64,000 nucleotides of DNA from Ktedonobacter sp. SOSP1-85 (GCF_016587415.1 NZ_BNJI01000001.1:4999501-5063500); one strand, 5' to 3'. Positions 36,125-45,000 are shown, numbered from the stretch's first letter. Numbers and translations: made by a program. Notes: generated by a model from the sequence alone, not told the origin.

Positions 36125-36742
36125 TTATCTTTCGAGTGCCAGGCGCACACCCAACGCAACAAATAGCGCCCCGGTGAGGTAGCCGATCCATCTTTTTCCT
36201 TTCTGATAAAGACGGGTCACTGGTTTCAGAGAGAAAACACAGACGACCAGGCTATACCAGACAATATTGACACCCAACATCAGAGCAACACTTGCAGCCT
36301 CAACCCAGAATGGGGGATGGACAGGGAAAAGCACGACAAAGATACTGCTAAAGAAAGCAAGCACCTTTGGATTCCCTATATTCGAGAGAAAACCAACTCT
36401 CCAGGCAGCAAGTCTTGAGGCAGTGATTGCTGCAACAGAGGAAGAAGGAGCAGCATGGTGGGCATGAAGAATTGCTCGAACCCCTAAGTAGATAAGATAC
36501 AGCGCCCCGAGCAGGCGTATGATGTGGATTAACCAACTGACTTGTGCTAACACCACCGCTAACCCCGCCATACTCCCGATGATCCAGACAGAGAGCGCGC
36601 TCGTGATCCCTAGAGCGACAAAGATCCCTTCGCGACGCGAGCGGGTCGAGTAGTAGACCGTGGTGGCAAAGTCCGGACCCGGGCTCATAGCTCCAACAAG
36701 TGTAACTCCAACAAGCGTAAGAAGACTTGGAAGATAGGCCAT
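36125..36742 (-). CDS. LysE/RhtB-family amino-acid exporter
   Basis: 205 residues, six membrane helices. Family motifs: GAMSPGPDFATTVYYSTR near the start, the G-x-x-Y-L-x-Y-L-G helix (GALYLIYLGVRAI) and FLSNIGNPKVLAFF. It expels amino acids or related compounds across the cytoplasmic membrane by proton exchange; the substrate is unknown. It appears monocistronic, with a 180-base upstream gap. Confidence 0.92.
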   Translation of the reverse strand: MAYLPSLLTLVGVTLVGAMSPGPDFATTVYYSTRSRREGIFVALGITSALSVWIIGSMAGLAVVLAQVSWLIHIIRLLGALYLIYLGVRAILHAHHAAPSSSVAAITASRLAAWRVGFLSNIGNPKVLAFFSSIFVVLFPVHPPFWVEAASVALMLGVNIVWYSLVVCVFSLKPVTRLYQKGKRWIGYLTGALFVALGVRLALER

Positions 36743-36924
36743 AAAACCATTCCCTTTTCTTCGCTCAGAAGCATCATCTGGAATGAGAAGCGTCCCAGAT
36801 GATGCTTCAAGAGCAACTAAATTCTCTTCTCAGAACTGTCAACAGTGGAAATAGGCCATATGGGGGAGATTGCAGCCCATTTACGCCTATCGCAATGGTG
36901 AAATGAGAAATTATATCCTTCTTC

Positions 36925-37575
36925 TCATCTCTTCTCTACGTCGTAAGTGATATGAGCAACTTCTTGCGATGGAACGGCCTCCCTCATTTTTATCTTGATA
37001 TCGGGGTTCATATTCGCAAAAAGCGGGGTGCCGTGACCAAAAACTACCGGCACGTAGTGGATCGTGAACTCATCGATCAACCCTGCGTTGAGATATTGCT
37101 GGATAGTATTGGCTCCTCCTGCTATTCGGATATCTCCATTGCTGGCAACAGCTCGGGCTTGACGAAGTGCGCTTTCGATGCCGTCAGTGACGAAGTAGAA
37201 CGTCGTGCCGCCAGGGCGTTCCCATGGGGTACGTACCTGGTTGGTCACGACAAAGACGGGAGTATGGAAGGGAGCCTCTTCGGGCCAGAAGCGCTCGCCA
37301 CCACTGAACATATTCTTCCCCATGATACTGACGCTGGTACGTTGAAAGGTTTCTTCCAACATGCTGTTGGCGAGACCTGTCTCGCCACCTTCGCCCAGTT
37401 TGAGATTCTCGCGGAAGAATTGCTGCTGAAACATCCAATGCTGGAGTTGCATCCATTTGTTCATCCACTGTTTGTATTCCGGGTCGTTGGCATGGGCCAT
37501 GTCCATTCCTTCAGGGGCGATGAAGCCGTCCAGGGACATCACGACATCGAAAAACACTTTGCTTGTTTGCATCAT
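36925..37575 (-). CDS. Dihydrofolate reductase family (RibD C-terminal-like) protein
   Basis: 216 residues from the ATG pair at 37575, with GAGGAGACTTGAG upstream. Starts VFFDVVMSLDGFIAPEG, then SIMGKNMFSGGERFW, IAGGANTIQQYLNAGLIDEFTI and the end AHITYDV. This matches the YwjB/RibD-C type, which binds NADPH. The reductase substrate is unknown and it is not a true folate enzyme. A second member lies at 40545. Confidence 0.88.
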   Translation of the reverse strand: MMQTSKVFFDVVMSLDGFIAPEGMDMAHANDPEYKQWMNKWMQLQHWMFQQQFFRENLKLGEGGETGLANSMLEETFQRTSVSIMGKNMFSGGERFWPEEAPFHTPVFVVTNQVRTPWERPGGTTFYFVTDGIESALRQARAVASNGDIRIAGGANTIQQYLNAGLIDEFTIHYVPVVFGHGTPLFANMNPDIKIKMREAVPSQEVAHITYDVEKR

Positions 37576-37668
37576 CTCAAGTCTCCTCTGCTTTTTCCAG
37601 GGCGCATCAGCGAGAGCCATGCTGGACCGCCATTCGCCCTTCGAACAGTTGCCCTTCTTCTCGAGAGT

Positions 37669-38058
37669 TCAAATTTCGACGCGATAATTCAGGTGTAATT
37701 CATCCCCTGATAGCCCACGAATCCCCCAATTGTGCGACGGCGTCTCAAAGATGGTGATTTCGAGGTCTTGCGGAGGGATGAGCAGTTCCTCATGCAGCCT
37801 GGCAAACAGCAAGCGAATGAACTGCTTTTTCGTTTCAATGGAGCGACCTTCAAACAAACTGATCTCCAAAATAGTGTACCGTGAACTGCGATCTTTGGGA
37901 AAGACAAAATCAGAAGGATCGAGCAGGAAAAAGCGATGAAATCGTTTCTCGGGCGGCAGATGAAGAGCTTCTACGGCACAAGCATGAAGGACATCCGAAA
38001 ACTGCTCTTTCAGGGGTGCAAGATGATCTTTTAAACTGTAGATCTTGATCTGTACCAT
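37669..38058 (-). CDS. Tautomerase-superfamily protein
   Basis: 129 residues, the two-beta-alpha-beta length. EISLFEGRSIETKKQFIRLLFARL is the characteristic second-half start, and HNWGIRGLSGDEL the typical end. The catalytic amino-terminal proline of 4-oxalocrotonate tautomerases is replaced (MVQIKIY), so classical tautomerase chemistry is unlikely. It may be a structural or divergent member. It lies 94 bases upstream of the DHFR-like gene on the same strand. Confidence 0.8.
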   Translation of the reverse strand: MVQIKIYSLKDHLAPLKEQFSDVLHACAVEALHLPPEKRFHRFFLLDPSDFVFPKDRSSRYTILEISLFEGRSIETKKQFIRLLFARLHEELLIPPQDLEITIFETPSHNWGIRGLSGDELHLNYRVEI

Positions 38059-38382
38059 ACGAGACTATCCTTTCTTCTTTGGTATCCTCAGCCTTTGTAG
38101 AAAATCGTCCCTCGCGGTGAGAAGCAAGAAGCCCTGCGTTGGACATCTTTTGCATTCATCCATACGGCTCCCATATGAGCTGGAGGCCAGATCGCTGCTC
38201 ATTGAGGGAGCGAGCAAACCAGGGCCGGATACTTGTCCCCAGTTCACTGTCGCGCTCTGATCCATCGGCGAAATGCACGCTGACCCTGCCCTGCAAGGCA
38301 TGCCTCTCAAATGAGGAAGAGCCACAGAAAACAGAGATGGACAAGATCGCGCCTACCAGCGTTTCCAGGTCAGCAGAGGAAA
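38059..38382. other. Stretch with no recognised gene
   Basis: Between the tautomerase start and the interrupted membrane-protein gene. It holds the promoter of the tautomerase gene; nothing else was identified. Confidence 0.45.
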
Positions 38383-38559
38383 TCAGGCAGGAAGCCTACG
38401 AGCCCGCCTGCCATCAAGCAGGAGCAACGCAATAAGCAGGACCTCTATAAGCTTATCGCTATAATCAAACATATCTGCATGACGGAACTCAACGAAGTAC
38501 CACACCACAATGGTGAGGGTCGTATACCCAATGAGCAGCCAGCGGATAGACGGTTTTAC
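38383..38559 (-). pseudogene. C-terminal half of a membrane-protein gene split by an IS605 element
   Basis: The minus-strand frame reads VKPSIRWLLIGYTTLTIVVW, YFVEFRHADMFDYSDKLIEV, then LLIALLLLDGRRARRLPA and a stop. It carries two hydrophobic helices and no start. It continues the gene whose N-terminal half lies at 40255-40521 on the far side of the element. Confidence 0.8.
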
Positions 38560-38566
38560 CCATAAC

Positions 38567-38611
38567 CGCGTCTTTCATCCCCTGGCTTCAGCCATGGGGA
38601 TGAAAGACGCG
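38567..38611 (+). repeat. Left-end hairpin of the IS605 element
   Basis: 16-bp perfect arms (38567-38582 and 38596-38611) around an inner TGGCT/AGCCA stem. It is longer than typical IS608 end hairpins. Confidence 0.75.
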
Positions 38612-38689
38612 TTCCTTTTTGGAGAGGGGAAGAAGAGCAACGCGTTGGGGTATTCTCCTCTTGACAGGAGATACAAAAGTGCTGTACAC

Positions 38690-39075
38690 TGGAACTCATG
38701 TTCAAGGGCATCGAAGCAATCGGAACGTGGTTTTTGCGTGCCATTCTCATGTGGTCTGGTGTCCCAACTATCGACGCACACTGCTTGTCGGGACCATCGA
38801 AACCCGCTTCAAGCAGATCATTCGCCAGGTCTGCGAAGAGCTTCAAGCAGAGCGAGAGGTGATGCCAGATCATGTGCATCTCGCGGGTCAATATGGACCT
38901 CCAGTTTGGGATCCATCGGCTGGTGAAACGCATCACAGATCGTTCCTCTCGATGCTTGCGACAGGAGTTCCCGCAACTCAAGCGAGCATTGCCCACGTTG
39001 TGGACGAATTCCTCTTGTGTCAGCACATCAGGTGGTGCGTCCTTGAGCGTCATCAAGCAGTCTATTGAGCAACAA
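38690..39075 (+). pseudogene. IS200-type TnpA (HUH transposase), frameshifted, catalytic Tyr lost
   Basis: SHVVWCPNYRRTLLVG, IRQVCEELQAE and the HUH motif PDHVHL lie in one frame. At about 38885 the frame changes to VNMDLQFGIHRLVKRI, SSRCLRQEFPQLKRALPTLW and SLSVIKQSIEQQ. Family members read KQYIEQQ at that last site; the Tyr is the nucleophile, here Ser (TAT to TCT). A frameshift plus loss of the nucleophile means it cannot catalyse transposition. Confidence 0.85.
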
Positions 39076-39079
39076 AACC

Positions 39080-40237
39080 ATGTCTCACAAGACATTTCAC
39101 TACCGGATCTATCCGACAAAAAAGCAAGAGACGACCCTCACCCACTGGCTACAACTGCTGTGTGAGACGTACAACGCCGCCTTGCAAGAACGCCGGGATG
39201 CCTATAGAATGGCGGGGAAATCGATCGGCTTTTCCCATCAGTGCGCCGAATTGCCCGAGTGCAGACACATGCGTCCCGATCTGGCTGAGGTGCCTTCCCA
39301 AGTTCTCCAAGATGCGGTCAAACGCGTGGATCTTGCCTTTGATCGATTTTTCCAGAGATGTGCGAGTGGAGAGAAGCCAGGCTATCCCAGATACAAGTCT
39401 CGTGTTCGCTATGATAGCATGACGTTCAAGCAATACGGCAATAGTTTCGACGTTGCAGCGAGCGCTCAAAAGAACCGGGGAACGCTCGTGCTCGCCAAAT
39501 TGGGCCAGGTGAAAATGGTGATGCATCGGCCCCTCGCCGGAACGCCAAAAACAGCGATTGTGAAGCGGACGCCTACAGGCAAATGGTTTGTCTCGATCTC
39601 GTGTGAAGATGTGCCAAAGGGAAACGTCCCTCAATCAGACAAAGAAGTCGGCATCGATGTCGGGCTCAAAACCTTTGCCTATCTCTCCGATGGCACGTCT
39701 CTTGAGAATCCACGCTTCTTCAGGCAAGAAGAAAAGAACCTGGCGAAGGCGCAACGCAAGCGAGACAAAGCCCCGAAACAATCGCAAGAACGAAAGAAGC
39801 TCAAGAAACGCGTGGCACGCGTCCACGAACGGACAAAGCATCGCCGCAAGAACTTTGCGCACCAGCACTCGCGCAAGATTGTCAACACCTGCAACCTGAT
39901 CGCCGTAGAGGCGCTGATCGTGCGCAACATGGTCAAGAATCCGAAACTGTCCGCATCCATCGCAGATGCAGCGTGGTCGCAGTTCTTTGCGTTTCTGTGC
40001 AGCAAAGCGGAAGAAGCTGGCCGCACAGTGGTCAAAGTCAACCCGGCCTACACCAGTCAGCGATGTTCCTGCTGCGGGCATGTGCAAGAGATGCCGCTCT
40101 CTGTACGGATCTACGAATGTCCCAACTGTGGACTCGTGATCGATCGCGATCACAATGGCAGCAAAAATATTTTAGATGAAGGTTTAAAGGCTGTGGGACG
40201 ACACAGCCGCGTCATTCCAGAAGCCCCCGGCTTGTAG
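39080..40237 (+). CDS. tnpB: TnpB, RNA-guided endonuclease of the IS605 element
   Basis: 385 residues from the ATG at 39080. The RuvC active site is complete: D193 (GIDVGLKTFAYLSDG), E277 (NLIAVEALIV) and D357 (DRDHNGSKNI). The zinc ribbon is complete: C329/C332 and C347/C350. The N-terminal REC/wedge part begins FHYRIYPTKKQETTL. TnpB cuts DNA next to a transposon-adjacent motif using omega RNA from the element's right end and so favours its retention. It overlaps the end of the decayed tnpA. Confidence 0.93.
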   Translation: MSHKTFHYRIYPTKKQETTLTHWLQLLCETYNAALQERRDAYRMAGKSIGFSHQCAELPECRHMRPDLAEVPSQVLQDAVKRVDLAFDRFFQRCASGEKPGYPRYKSRVRYDSMTFKQYGNSFDVAASAQKNRGTLVLAKLGQVKMVMHRPLAGTPKTAIVKRTPTGKWFVSISCEDVPKGNVPQSDKEVGIDVGLKTFAYLSDGTSLENPRFFRQEEKNLAKAQRKRDKAPKQSQERKKLKKRVARVHERTKHRRKNFAHQHSRKIVNTCNLIAVEALIVRNMVKNPKLSASIADAAWSQFFAFLCSKAEEAGRTVVKVNPAYTSQRCSCCGHVQEMPLSVRIYECPNCGLVIDRDHNGSKNILDEGLKAVGRHSRVIPEAPGL

Positions 40238-40254
40238 CCGTGGGGAGTCGTCAC
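40224..40254 (+). repeat. Right-end hairpin of the IS605 element
   Basis: CCCC-GGCT...AGCC-GGGG hairpin just after the tnpB stop, ending GTCGTCAC at the junction. The 3' end of the omega RNA scaffold is expected here, so the guide would begin TTGCTTGAACC. Confidence 0.6.
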
Positions 40255-40521
40255 TTGCTTGAACCACGGCAGATAGAACGCAACTAAAAGGGCCAAGTAG
40301 CCAATACAGTTCAGAAGAAACAGGGTAGCAATCGTCACTAATCCTTGTGGGGTCGAGCCCACAGGTGCCGGCCCATGGGATGCCACCCAGAACGTCCCCA
40401 GACCGAGGACGAGGTGGACCAATGCGGTTAGTACAGCCAGGACAACAATTCCTATGGACAACAACCTCCACGAGAGACGTTTTTTTCTTTGCTCGGATTG
40501 GTGCAGTTCAAGTTGACTCAT
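40255..40521 (-). pseudogene. N-terminal half of the membrane-protein gene split by IS605
   Basis: Starts MSQLELHQSEQRKKRLSW, then three hydrophobic helices (LLSIGIVVLAVLTALVHLVL; GLVTIATLFLLNCIGYLALL) and LVAFYLPWFKQ, where it runs into the element. Joining FKQ to VKPSIRW at 38559 restores one protein of about 148 residues with four to five helices. GAGAGAGGAAAAAG precedes the ATG. Function unknown. Confidence 0.82.
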
Positions 40522-40544
40522 CTTTTTCCTCTCTCTTGGTACTG

Positions 40545-41141
40545 TTATTCTTCAGTCTCATGGTGTGCTGATTGGTAACGGAGGTAGACAACCCCATTCC
40601 CAAAGATTCTGGAATCAATCAGGTTGAGATTGATACTCTCTTTGAGATTCTTGAATAAGGGTACGCCATTCCCTAACACGGTAGGATGAAAGAAAAGCCG
40701 ATATTCGTCGATCAATCCGGGGTCAAGATCGAGCAACGAATGGACCAACCTGGGGCTGCCGAAGATCTTCATGGTCTGGCCAGGCTGTTGCTTGAGCGCG
40801 TTGATTTGCTCAACAATATGGTCCTTGATGAGGATGGAATGGTTCCAATCGGCCGTTTCAAGTGTGGTTGAGCACACGACTTTGGTGACCTGCTCGAGCC
40901 AGTGAGCGTGCTCGATATCACCCAGTGTGCTTTCGGCATTGCCGGGAACTGTTGTCCAATATCCTTGCATTCCCTGATAGGTTTGACGTCCAAAGAGAGC
41001 GGTATCCACATCGCTCAGGAGTGCGTGAGCAGCCTGTAAAACGTCTTCGCTCATCCCCCGGAATGTCCATTCAAGGCTCCCATCCTTTGGAGATGCATAC
41101 CCGTCCAACGAGACATGCATAAAGGCAGCGAGTTTTCTCAT
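40545..41141 (-). CDS. Dihydrofolate reductase family (RibD C-terminal-like) protein
   Basis: 198 residues from the ATG at 41141. Starts KLAAFMHVSLDGYASPKDGS, then ALFGRQTYQGMQGYW, MKIFGSPRLVHSLLDL and the end GVVYLRYQ. Same family as 36925 but a different subgroup. It is a reductase of unknown substrate. It lies directly upstream (same strand, 24 bases) of the split membrane-protein gene, so the two formed an operon before the insertion. Confidence 0.88.
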   Translation of the reverse strand: MRKLAAFMHVSLDGYASPKDGSLEWTFRGMSEDVLQAAHALLSDVDTALFGRQTYQGMQGYWTTVPGNAESTLGDIEHAHWLEQVTKVVCSTTLETADWNHSILIKDHIVEQINALKQQPGQTMKIFGSPRLVHSLLDLDPGLIDEYRLFFHPTVLGNGVPLFKNLKESINLNLIDSRIFGNGVVYLRYQSAHHETEE

Positions 41142-41368
41142 ATCTTTTCTCTTTATTCCTTTTCGCTTGCTGCTCATCTTTCTAGCTATAGAGATGGTTT
41201 TCCTCATTTTCCTTCTCTTCGTCCATTGGTGAACGCTGTACGCTCTTTTGAGTGAGCAGTGATCAAGGGGAGTATACTACCGACAAGGAGAGAGTGTCTT
41301 GAAGAAAATGGCCACCACTGTCGGGCAAGTTACAGACGGGCCTATTCTCTCCCTTAGGTGCATCTCGG

Positions 41369-41590
41369 TTGCATCAGATCAGCCGCTTCTTGCGAGCTAC
41401 CGGCTTACCACTGCGCACGCTGCAAGCCATTAAACGTGCCCAACATGCGGTAAACTTGCTACAGCAAGGCGTCTCTGTTCTCGACATGGTGGAGGAGGCT
41501 GGCTACTTCGATCAACCCCATCTGACCCGCATGCTCAAGCGCTTCATCGGACAGACTCCTGCTCAAATTGCCCGCATGGGGAAGCCTTGC
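41369..41590 (+). pseudogene. AraC-type HTH fragment
   Basis: SRFLRATGLPLRTLQAIKRA, HAVNLLQQGVSVLDMVEEAGYF and LTRMLKRFIGQTPAQIARM form the C-terminal AraC DNA-binding half. The N-terminal part is missing, and the frame beyond QIARMGK loses similarity. It is a truncated, decayed regulator. The frame runs to 41881 but is not credible after about 41590. Confidence 0.75.
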
Positions 41591-42575
41591 GCCGGTAGCG
41601 ATGAGGATCCGAGAGAGGAATTACAAGTGCCAAGAACCTTCTGTTGCGTACCAAGAGGCGCTCATTGGCAGGTAGCAGTGAAGATCCGAGATTACCTCTC
41701 AAATTCTTGCTGTTTTCTTGTGCGTTCACGCCAACCGAGCCAGACGCTCGTTTTTCGATACTGTTCATTGCCTAAGTGTGTTTGCCACTCATCATGTGTA
41801 AGCGAATGGGTCAATCGCTTATTCGCTTCGCGGATCAGATCCTCGGTACGCCATGACCAGAAGTGTGCTCCTTTGTTTTAAAAGGCAAAATGAAATCTTC
41901 AGAGTCTTTTATTCTGCTAAAAGTATGGTGCAAGAAAAAGTGTGTGTCATGTGAAAAACTGATCATAAGTGCCGAAGTTACTGCAAATGCCTATTTCAAA
42001 TTCATTAAATTTGGTACTCTAGAAGCAGCATTGCGTATGAACGAATTCGTCTTGTTAACCTTTGGAACAGGAAAGGCCTCTTTCCCTTATCGCCGGCGAC
42101 GATTGCTACGAAAAATCGTTTGTGGTGATACAAGTATGGCGTACTGGGAGGCAGGATGTCCCGCTTGCAATGGGGGCAGAAAGTCTTTATAGTTTTCTTT
42201 AGAGTATGTCTGCGGAGAAAAGATGTCGCTGTTTTCGCCATCCCACGAGGCGTTTCTCTTCAGTAGAGGTGCGGGAAGAGGGCATTGTTCCGCTTCCCTG
42301 GTCGAAGGGTGGTGTAGCGCTTTTTGTACTACTGCTGAAAAAGCTCATGCATAAGAGAGGAAAAAGATAGTATATCTTATAGCCTCTTTTGCCTTAAAGC
42401 GAAAAGCAGTGAGTGATAAAATGCCGAAAACAGCGGAAATGCTGGGACATCTTTTGTCGTGAGAGGGCAAAAACGTTCGTAACATCTTTTTCCAGTGCTG
42501 CTCAAAACAGGTGATAGGTGAGTAAAATGGCTTGTCAGGCCGATCGATAGGGTCGAGGAGGGCTGCTTGTGGGTT
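41591..42575. other. Long stretch without a recognised gene
   Basis: Nearly 1 kb of AT-rich sequence between the AraC scrap and the tRNA fragment. Two opposing short frames at 41863-42192 (+) and 42005-42241 (-) both lack domains and good start sites. It may be debris of an integrated element whose scar is the tRNA half at 42576. Confidence 0.45.
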
Positions 42576-42622
42576 CCTGCCTTCCAAGCAGGCTGTCGCG
42601 AGTTCGAGTCTCGTCTCCCGCT
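42576..42622 (+). tRNA. 3' half of tRNA-Gly(UCC), attachment-site scar
   Basis: Anticodon arm CCTGC-CTTCCAA-GCAGG with anticodon TCC, variable loop CTGTC, T arm GCGAG-TTCGAGT-CTCGT, then 3' acceptor strand CTCCCGC and T. The matching 5' acceptor strand (GCGGGAG) and a D arm are absent upstream. Only the 3' half is present, as left by tRNA-targeting integrases. It is not a functional tRNA. Confidence 0.82.
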
Positions 42623-42895
42623 TTTTGTCTATCAATCGTCCCTTTGCAAGCCGATGAGAGGCCACTTCACCAGGAAGTGACCGGTCGAGAGGCGAGCAAA
42701 GGGACGATGTCGTTTTGGTTCATACTTCCTCCAACCACATCCTGCCCTGTCGTGGTTGACATCCTGCCGCAAATCGGGGTGTCGCAAGACCCATTATAGG
42801 GAGCCCTCAGCTTCATGGGATGTGAGGTTTTGTCTCCTTCTCGGTCTGTCACGGTGCTTTCCCACTCCCTGCCTCCGCATGTCGGATACCAGCCT

Positions 42896-43396
42896 CTACT
42901 CGACATAGCGTGCCAACTTCTCGAGTGACGACTGTGTGCCAGTCTCATTATCCTCGGGTGGAATCCCTGGTGGAATGTCCTTGAAGAAGATCGATACGGT
43001 TGTTCCGTTGTCTTTCGCCTCAAAGGTGACCACCATGATCATTTCTCCTGAGAAGGCTGGATCAGCTGAATCAAAGGTGATCGTTTCGACGATTCTTCGT
43101 GGTGGCGTCAGTTCCGTAAATCGTGCAGTATATCCGTCTTCCCTTTCTCTTGTCTTGCCGAGAGAGGGTAACTCGGACGAAGGATAGTAGAGCGACATCT
43201 GGTATCCTCCACCAACCCGGAGATCAAAATGATGGACTTTAGCGGCCATGTCTCCAGGTGCAAGCCAGGCAGCCAGGGCTGCGGGATCAGTAAAGGCCTG
43301 GTAGAGTATCTCAGGCGCCGCTTTGATAAATTTCGAGTTGTAAGTGCTCGTACGAGCGTGTGCATCCGTCAAGAGCTTCTCCTTTCGCAAGTTCAT
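42896..43396 (-). CDS. SRPBCC domain (AHSA1/activator of Hsp90-like) protein
   Basis: 166 residues from the ATG at 43396. FIKAAPEILYQAFTDPAALAAWLAPGDM and the later GGGYQMSLYY are the typical start of the AHSA1 type, followed by FTELTPPRRIVETITF and MVVTFEAKDNGTTVSI. Such proteins are hydrophobic-ligand binders of unknown substrate, often beside small HTH regulators. Here it is divergent from a TetR gene across 100 bases. Confidence 0.88.
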   Translation of the reverse strand: MNLRKEKLLTDAHARTSTYNSKFIKAAPEILYQAFTDPAALAAWLAPGDMAAKVHHFDLRVGGGYQMSLYYPSSELPSLGKTREREDGYTARFTELTPPRRIVETITFDSADPAFSGEMIMVVTFEAKDNGTTVSIFFKDIPPGIPPEDNETGTQSSLEKLARYVE

Positions 43397-43498
43397 CAAG
43401 TATGTGCTTCCATCATCATATGGGCATTTCGAGCAACTGTCAATCTGAAGACGGATTTCCCTCTTGACAAAGCACTTATAATAAGGTACCCTATTTGT

Positions 43499-44104
43499 AT
43501 GAACGACCAAACAATACTAAAGCAGAAGCGAGGCTGGACTCACCAGGCCGATAATCGGGAACGTTTGATCGCAGCGGGTTCGACCATTCTGTCCGAGAAG
43601 GGTATTGAAGCGACAACCGTCAAAGAGATTGCTCGCCGCGCTGGCGTCTCTCCTGGTTTGTTTCATTACTATTTCGCGACCAAAGACGAGCTCTTACTCG
43701 CAATCGTCTACGAGGCAGGTGCGCGCTTTGGAGAGCAATTGATGCAAGAAATGCGTGGAGTTGCAACGGCCCAAGGCTTCTCGGAGAGGGCTATGTTCGC
43801 GGTCGCTGCCGTCACACGCCGTGATCCTACATGGTATCGTTTGCGATACGAATTGTACGCCCTTGGTTTACGCAAGGCCGCTTTTCTGCCCGCCGTTGCT
43901 CAGATGCTGGAGAAAGGCAGACAAGGCATCGCTACCACGATTCAGCAGTATACTGGGATGGATGAAGCGCAAGCGCAGGCTATTGCTGCGATTGTTCATG
44001 CGTGCACTGATGGGCTGGCGCTCCAGTACATTGCGCAGCCTGACCTGGATCTTACCGAGGCGTATCGGCAACTCCAACAACTGTTCATTGTGAAAGAATC
44101 ATAA
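43499..44104 (+). CDS. TetR-family transcriptional regulator
   Basis: 201 residues from the ATG at 43499. HTH: RLIAAGSTILSEKGIEATTV, KEIARRAGVSPGLFHYYFATKDELL. The ligand-binding half is all-helical. It likely controls the genes that follow (antibiotic-biosynthesis-type monooxygenase at 44175 and deazaflavin-type protein at 44527) and perhaps the divergent SRPBCC gene. A TTGACA at about 43463 and the hexamer TATAAT downstream mark the probable promoter area, though the spacing is not ideal. Confidence 0.92.
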   Translation: MNDQTILKQKRGWTHQADNRERLIAAGSTILSEKGIEATTVKEIARRAGVSPGLFHYYFATKDELLLAIVYEAGARFGEQLMQEMRGVATAQGFSERAMFAVAAVTRRDPTWYRLRYELYALGLRKAAFLPAVAQMLEKGRQGIATTIQQYTGMDEAQAQAIAAIVHACTDGLALQYIAQPDLDLTEAYRQLQQLFIVKES

Positions 44105-44174
44105 GGCCCATCATTTTTTTTGCTTCAATCTGGTTGTACGACCAAACAAATTGAGAAAGAAAAGGAGTATTAGG

Positions 44175-44513
44175 ATGACAAACATTTCGACGACCCGGCG
44201 TGTCGTGACCACCATTAATACCTTTACCGTCGAGCCACAGCAGCAGCAGCGGGCTCTCGAACTGCTGATTGAGATAGCCAGGCAGCTTCGTGCTACCGTC
44301 CCAGGTTTCTTGTCAGCCAATTTTCATAAGAGCATCGATGGGACGCGTGTAGTGAACTATGCGCAATACCATAGCCAGGAAGCAGTGGAGGAAGTCACGA
44401 TAAAAATCTTGAGAGATACTGAGAACCCACAGCTTGCTGAACTCCGCAAAATCGCAACTCCAGATATGCGCACTTATGAGGTCTGCGCTATCCTTGAAGG
44501 CGAAGACGGCTAA
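44175..44513 (+). CDS. Antibiotic biosynthesis monooxygenase (ABM) domain protein
   Basis: 112 residues, one ferredoxin-like ABM domain: TTINTFTVEPQQQQRALELL, VPGFLSANFHKSIDGTRVVN and YAQYHSQEA. Cofactor-free monooxygenases and heme-degrading enzymes share this fold; the substrate is not evident. AAAGGAG lies eight bases before the ATG. It is second in the TetR operon, 14 bases before the next gene. Confidence 0.9.
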   Translation: MTNISTTRRVVTTINTFTVEPQQQQRALELLIEIARQLRATVPGFLSANFHKSIDGTRVVNYAQYHSQEAVEEVTIKILRDTENPQLAELRKIATPDMRTYEVCAILEGEDG

Positions 44514-44526
44514 AGGAGGAAAATGC

Positions 44527-44967
44527 ATGGCGAAAACATTTCGTGTCACGTTTCTTGTCCGCCTGAGCAACCTGCTCGCAACAAGTATAGCGCGTATCGG
44601 CCTGAAGGTCGGGCCAATCCAGCTCCTCACCGTACGTGGACGCAAAAGTGGTGAGCTACGTACGACCCCGGTGGCCGTTGTGAAACAGGATGGGAAGCGA
44701 TATCTTGTCGCTGCATATGGAGAGGTCAATTGGGTACGCAATCTGCGAGTTGCGGGAGAGGCCACCCTCACTCTTGGTCGTTACAAAGAGGCTATCAGGG
44801 CAAGGGAACTTCCCTCAGATGAAGCGGCTCCTATTCTAAAAAACACGCTTGGGAACGGTACTTTCTTCACGCGCGATTACTTCGATGTGAAAAAAGAAGC
44901 TCCACATCAGGACTTTGAGCGCGAGGCAGTACACCATCCAGTGTTTCTCATACAGAGCGTCGGGTAG
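44527..44967 (+). CDS. Nitroreductase family deazaflavin-dependent oxidoreductase
   Basis: 146 residues. LLTVRGRKSGELRTTPVAVV and LVAAYGEVNWVRNLRVAGEA are the DUF385/F420 split-barrel signatures. GGAGGAAAATGC precedes the ATG at 44527. Reduction of quinones or nitro compounds with F420H2 is inferred from the family. It is last in the TetR - ABM - this gene run and distantly related to the protein at 34554. Confidence 0.9.
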   Translation: MAKTFRVTFLVRLSNLLATSIARIGLKVGPIQLLTVRGRKSGELRTTPVAVVKQDGKRYLVAAYGEVNWVRNLRVAGEATLTLGRYKEAIRARELPSDEAAPILKNTLGNGTFFTRDYFDVKKEAPHQDFEREAVHHPVFLIQSVG

Positions 44968-45000
44968 CACATAGCTTTCTTCTTCCGTTTCATATTGCGA

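Larger units (their letters stand above)
38560..40254 (+). mobile_element. IS200/IS605-type element with dead tnpA and intact tnpB
   Basis: Boundaries follow from the split host gene. The chromosome reads ...GGTTTTAC before base 38560 and resumes TTGCTTGAACC at 40255, so insertion was 3' of TTAC with no target duplication, as known for IS605-type transposition. Each end carries a subterminal hairpin (38567-38611 and about 40224-40245). The tnpA is broken; tnpB is complete. The right end should encode the 3' part of the omega RNA, with the guide taken from the flank starting at 40255. Confidence 0.82.

Noticed and set aside
42005..42241. A 78-codon minus-strand frame with FCPHCKRDILPP, resembling a zinc-binding protein
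   Set aside because: No second CxxC pair, no ribosome-binding site, and an equally long plus-strand frame covers the same bases.
42750..42830. GCCCTCAGCTTCATGGG, similar in outline to the IS605 left-end hairpin at 38567
   Set aside because: Only partial pairing and no transposase nearby; too weak to call as an element end.
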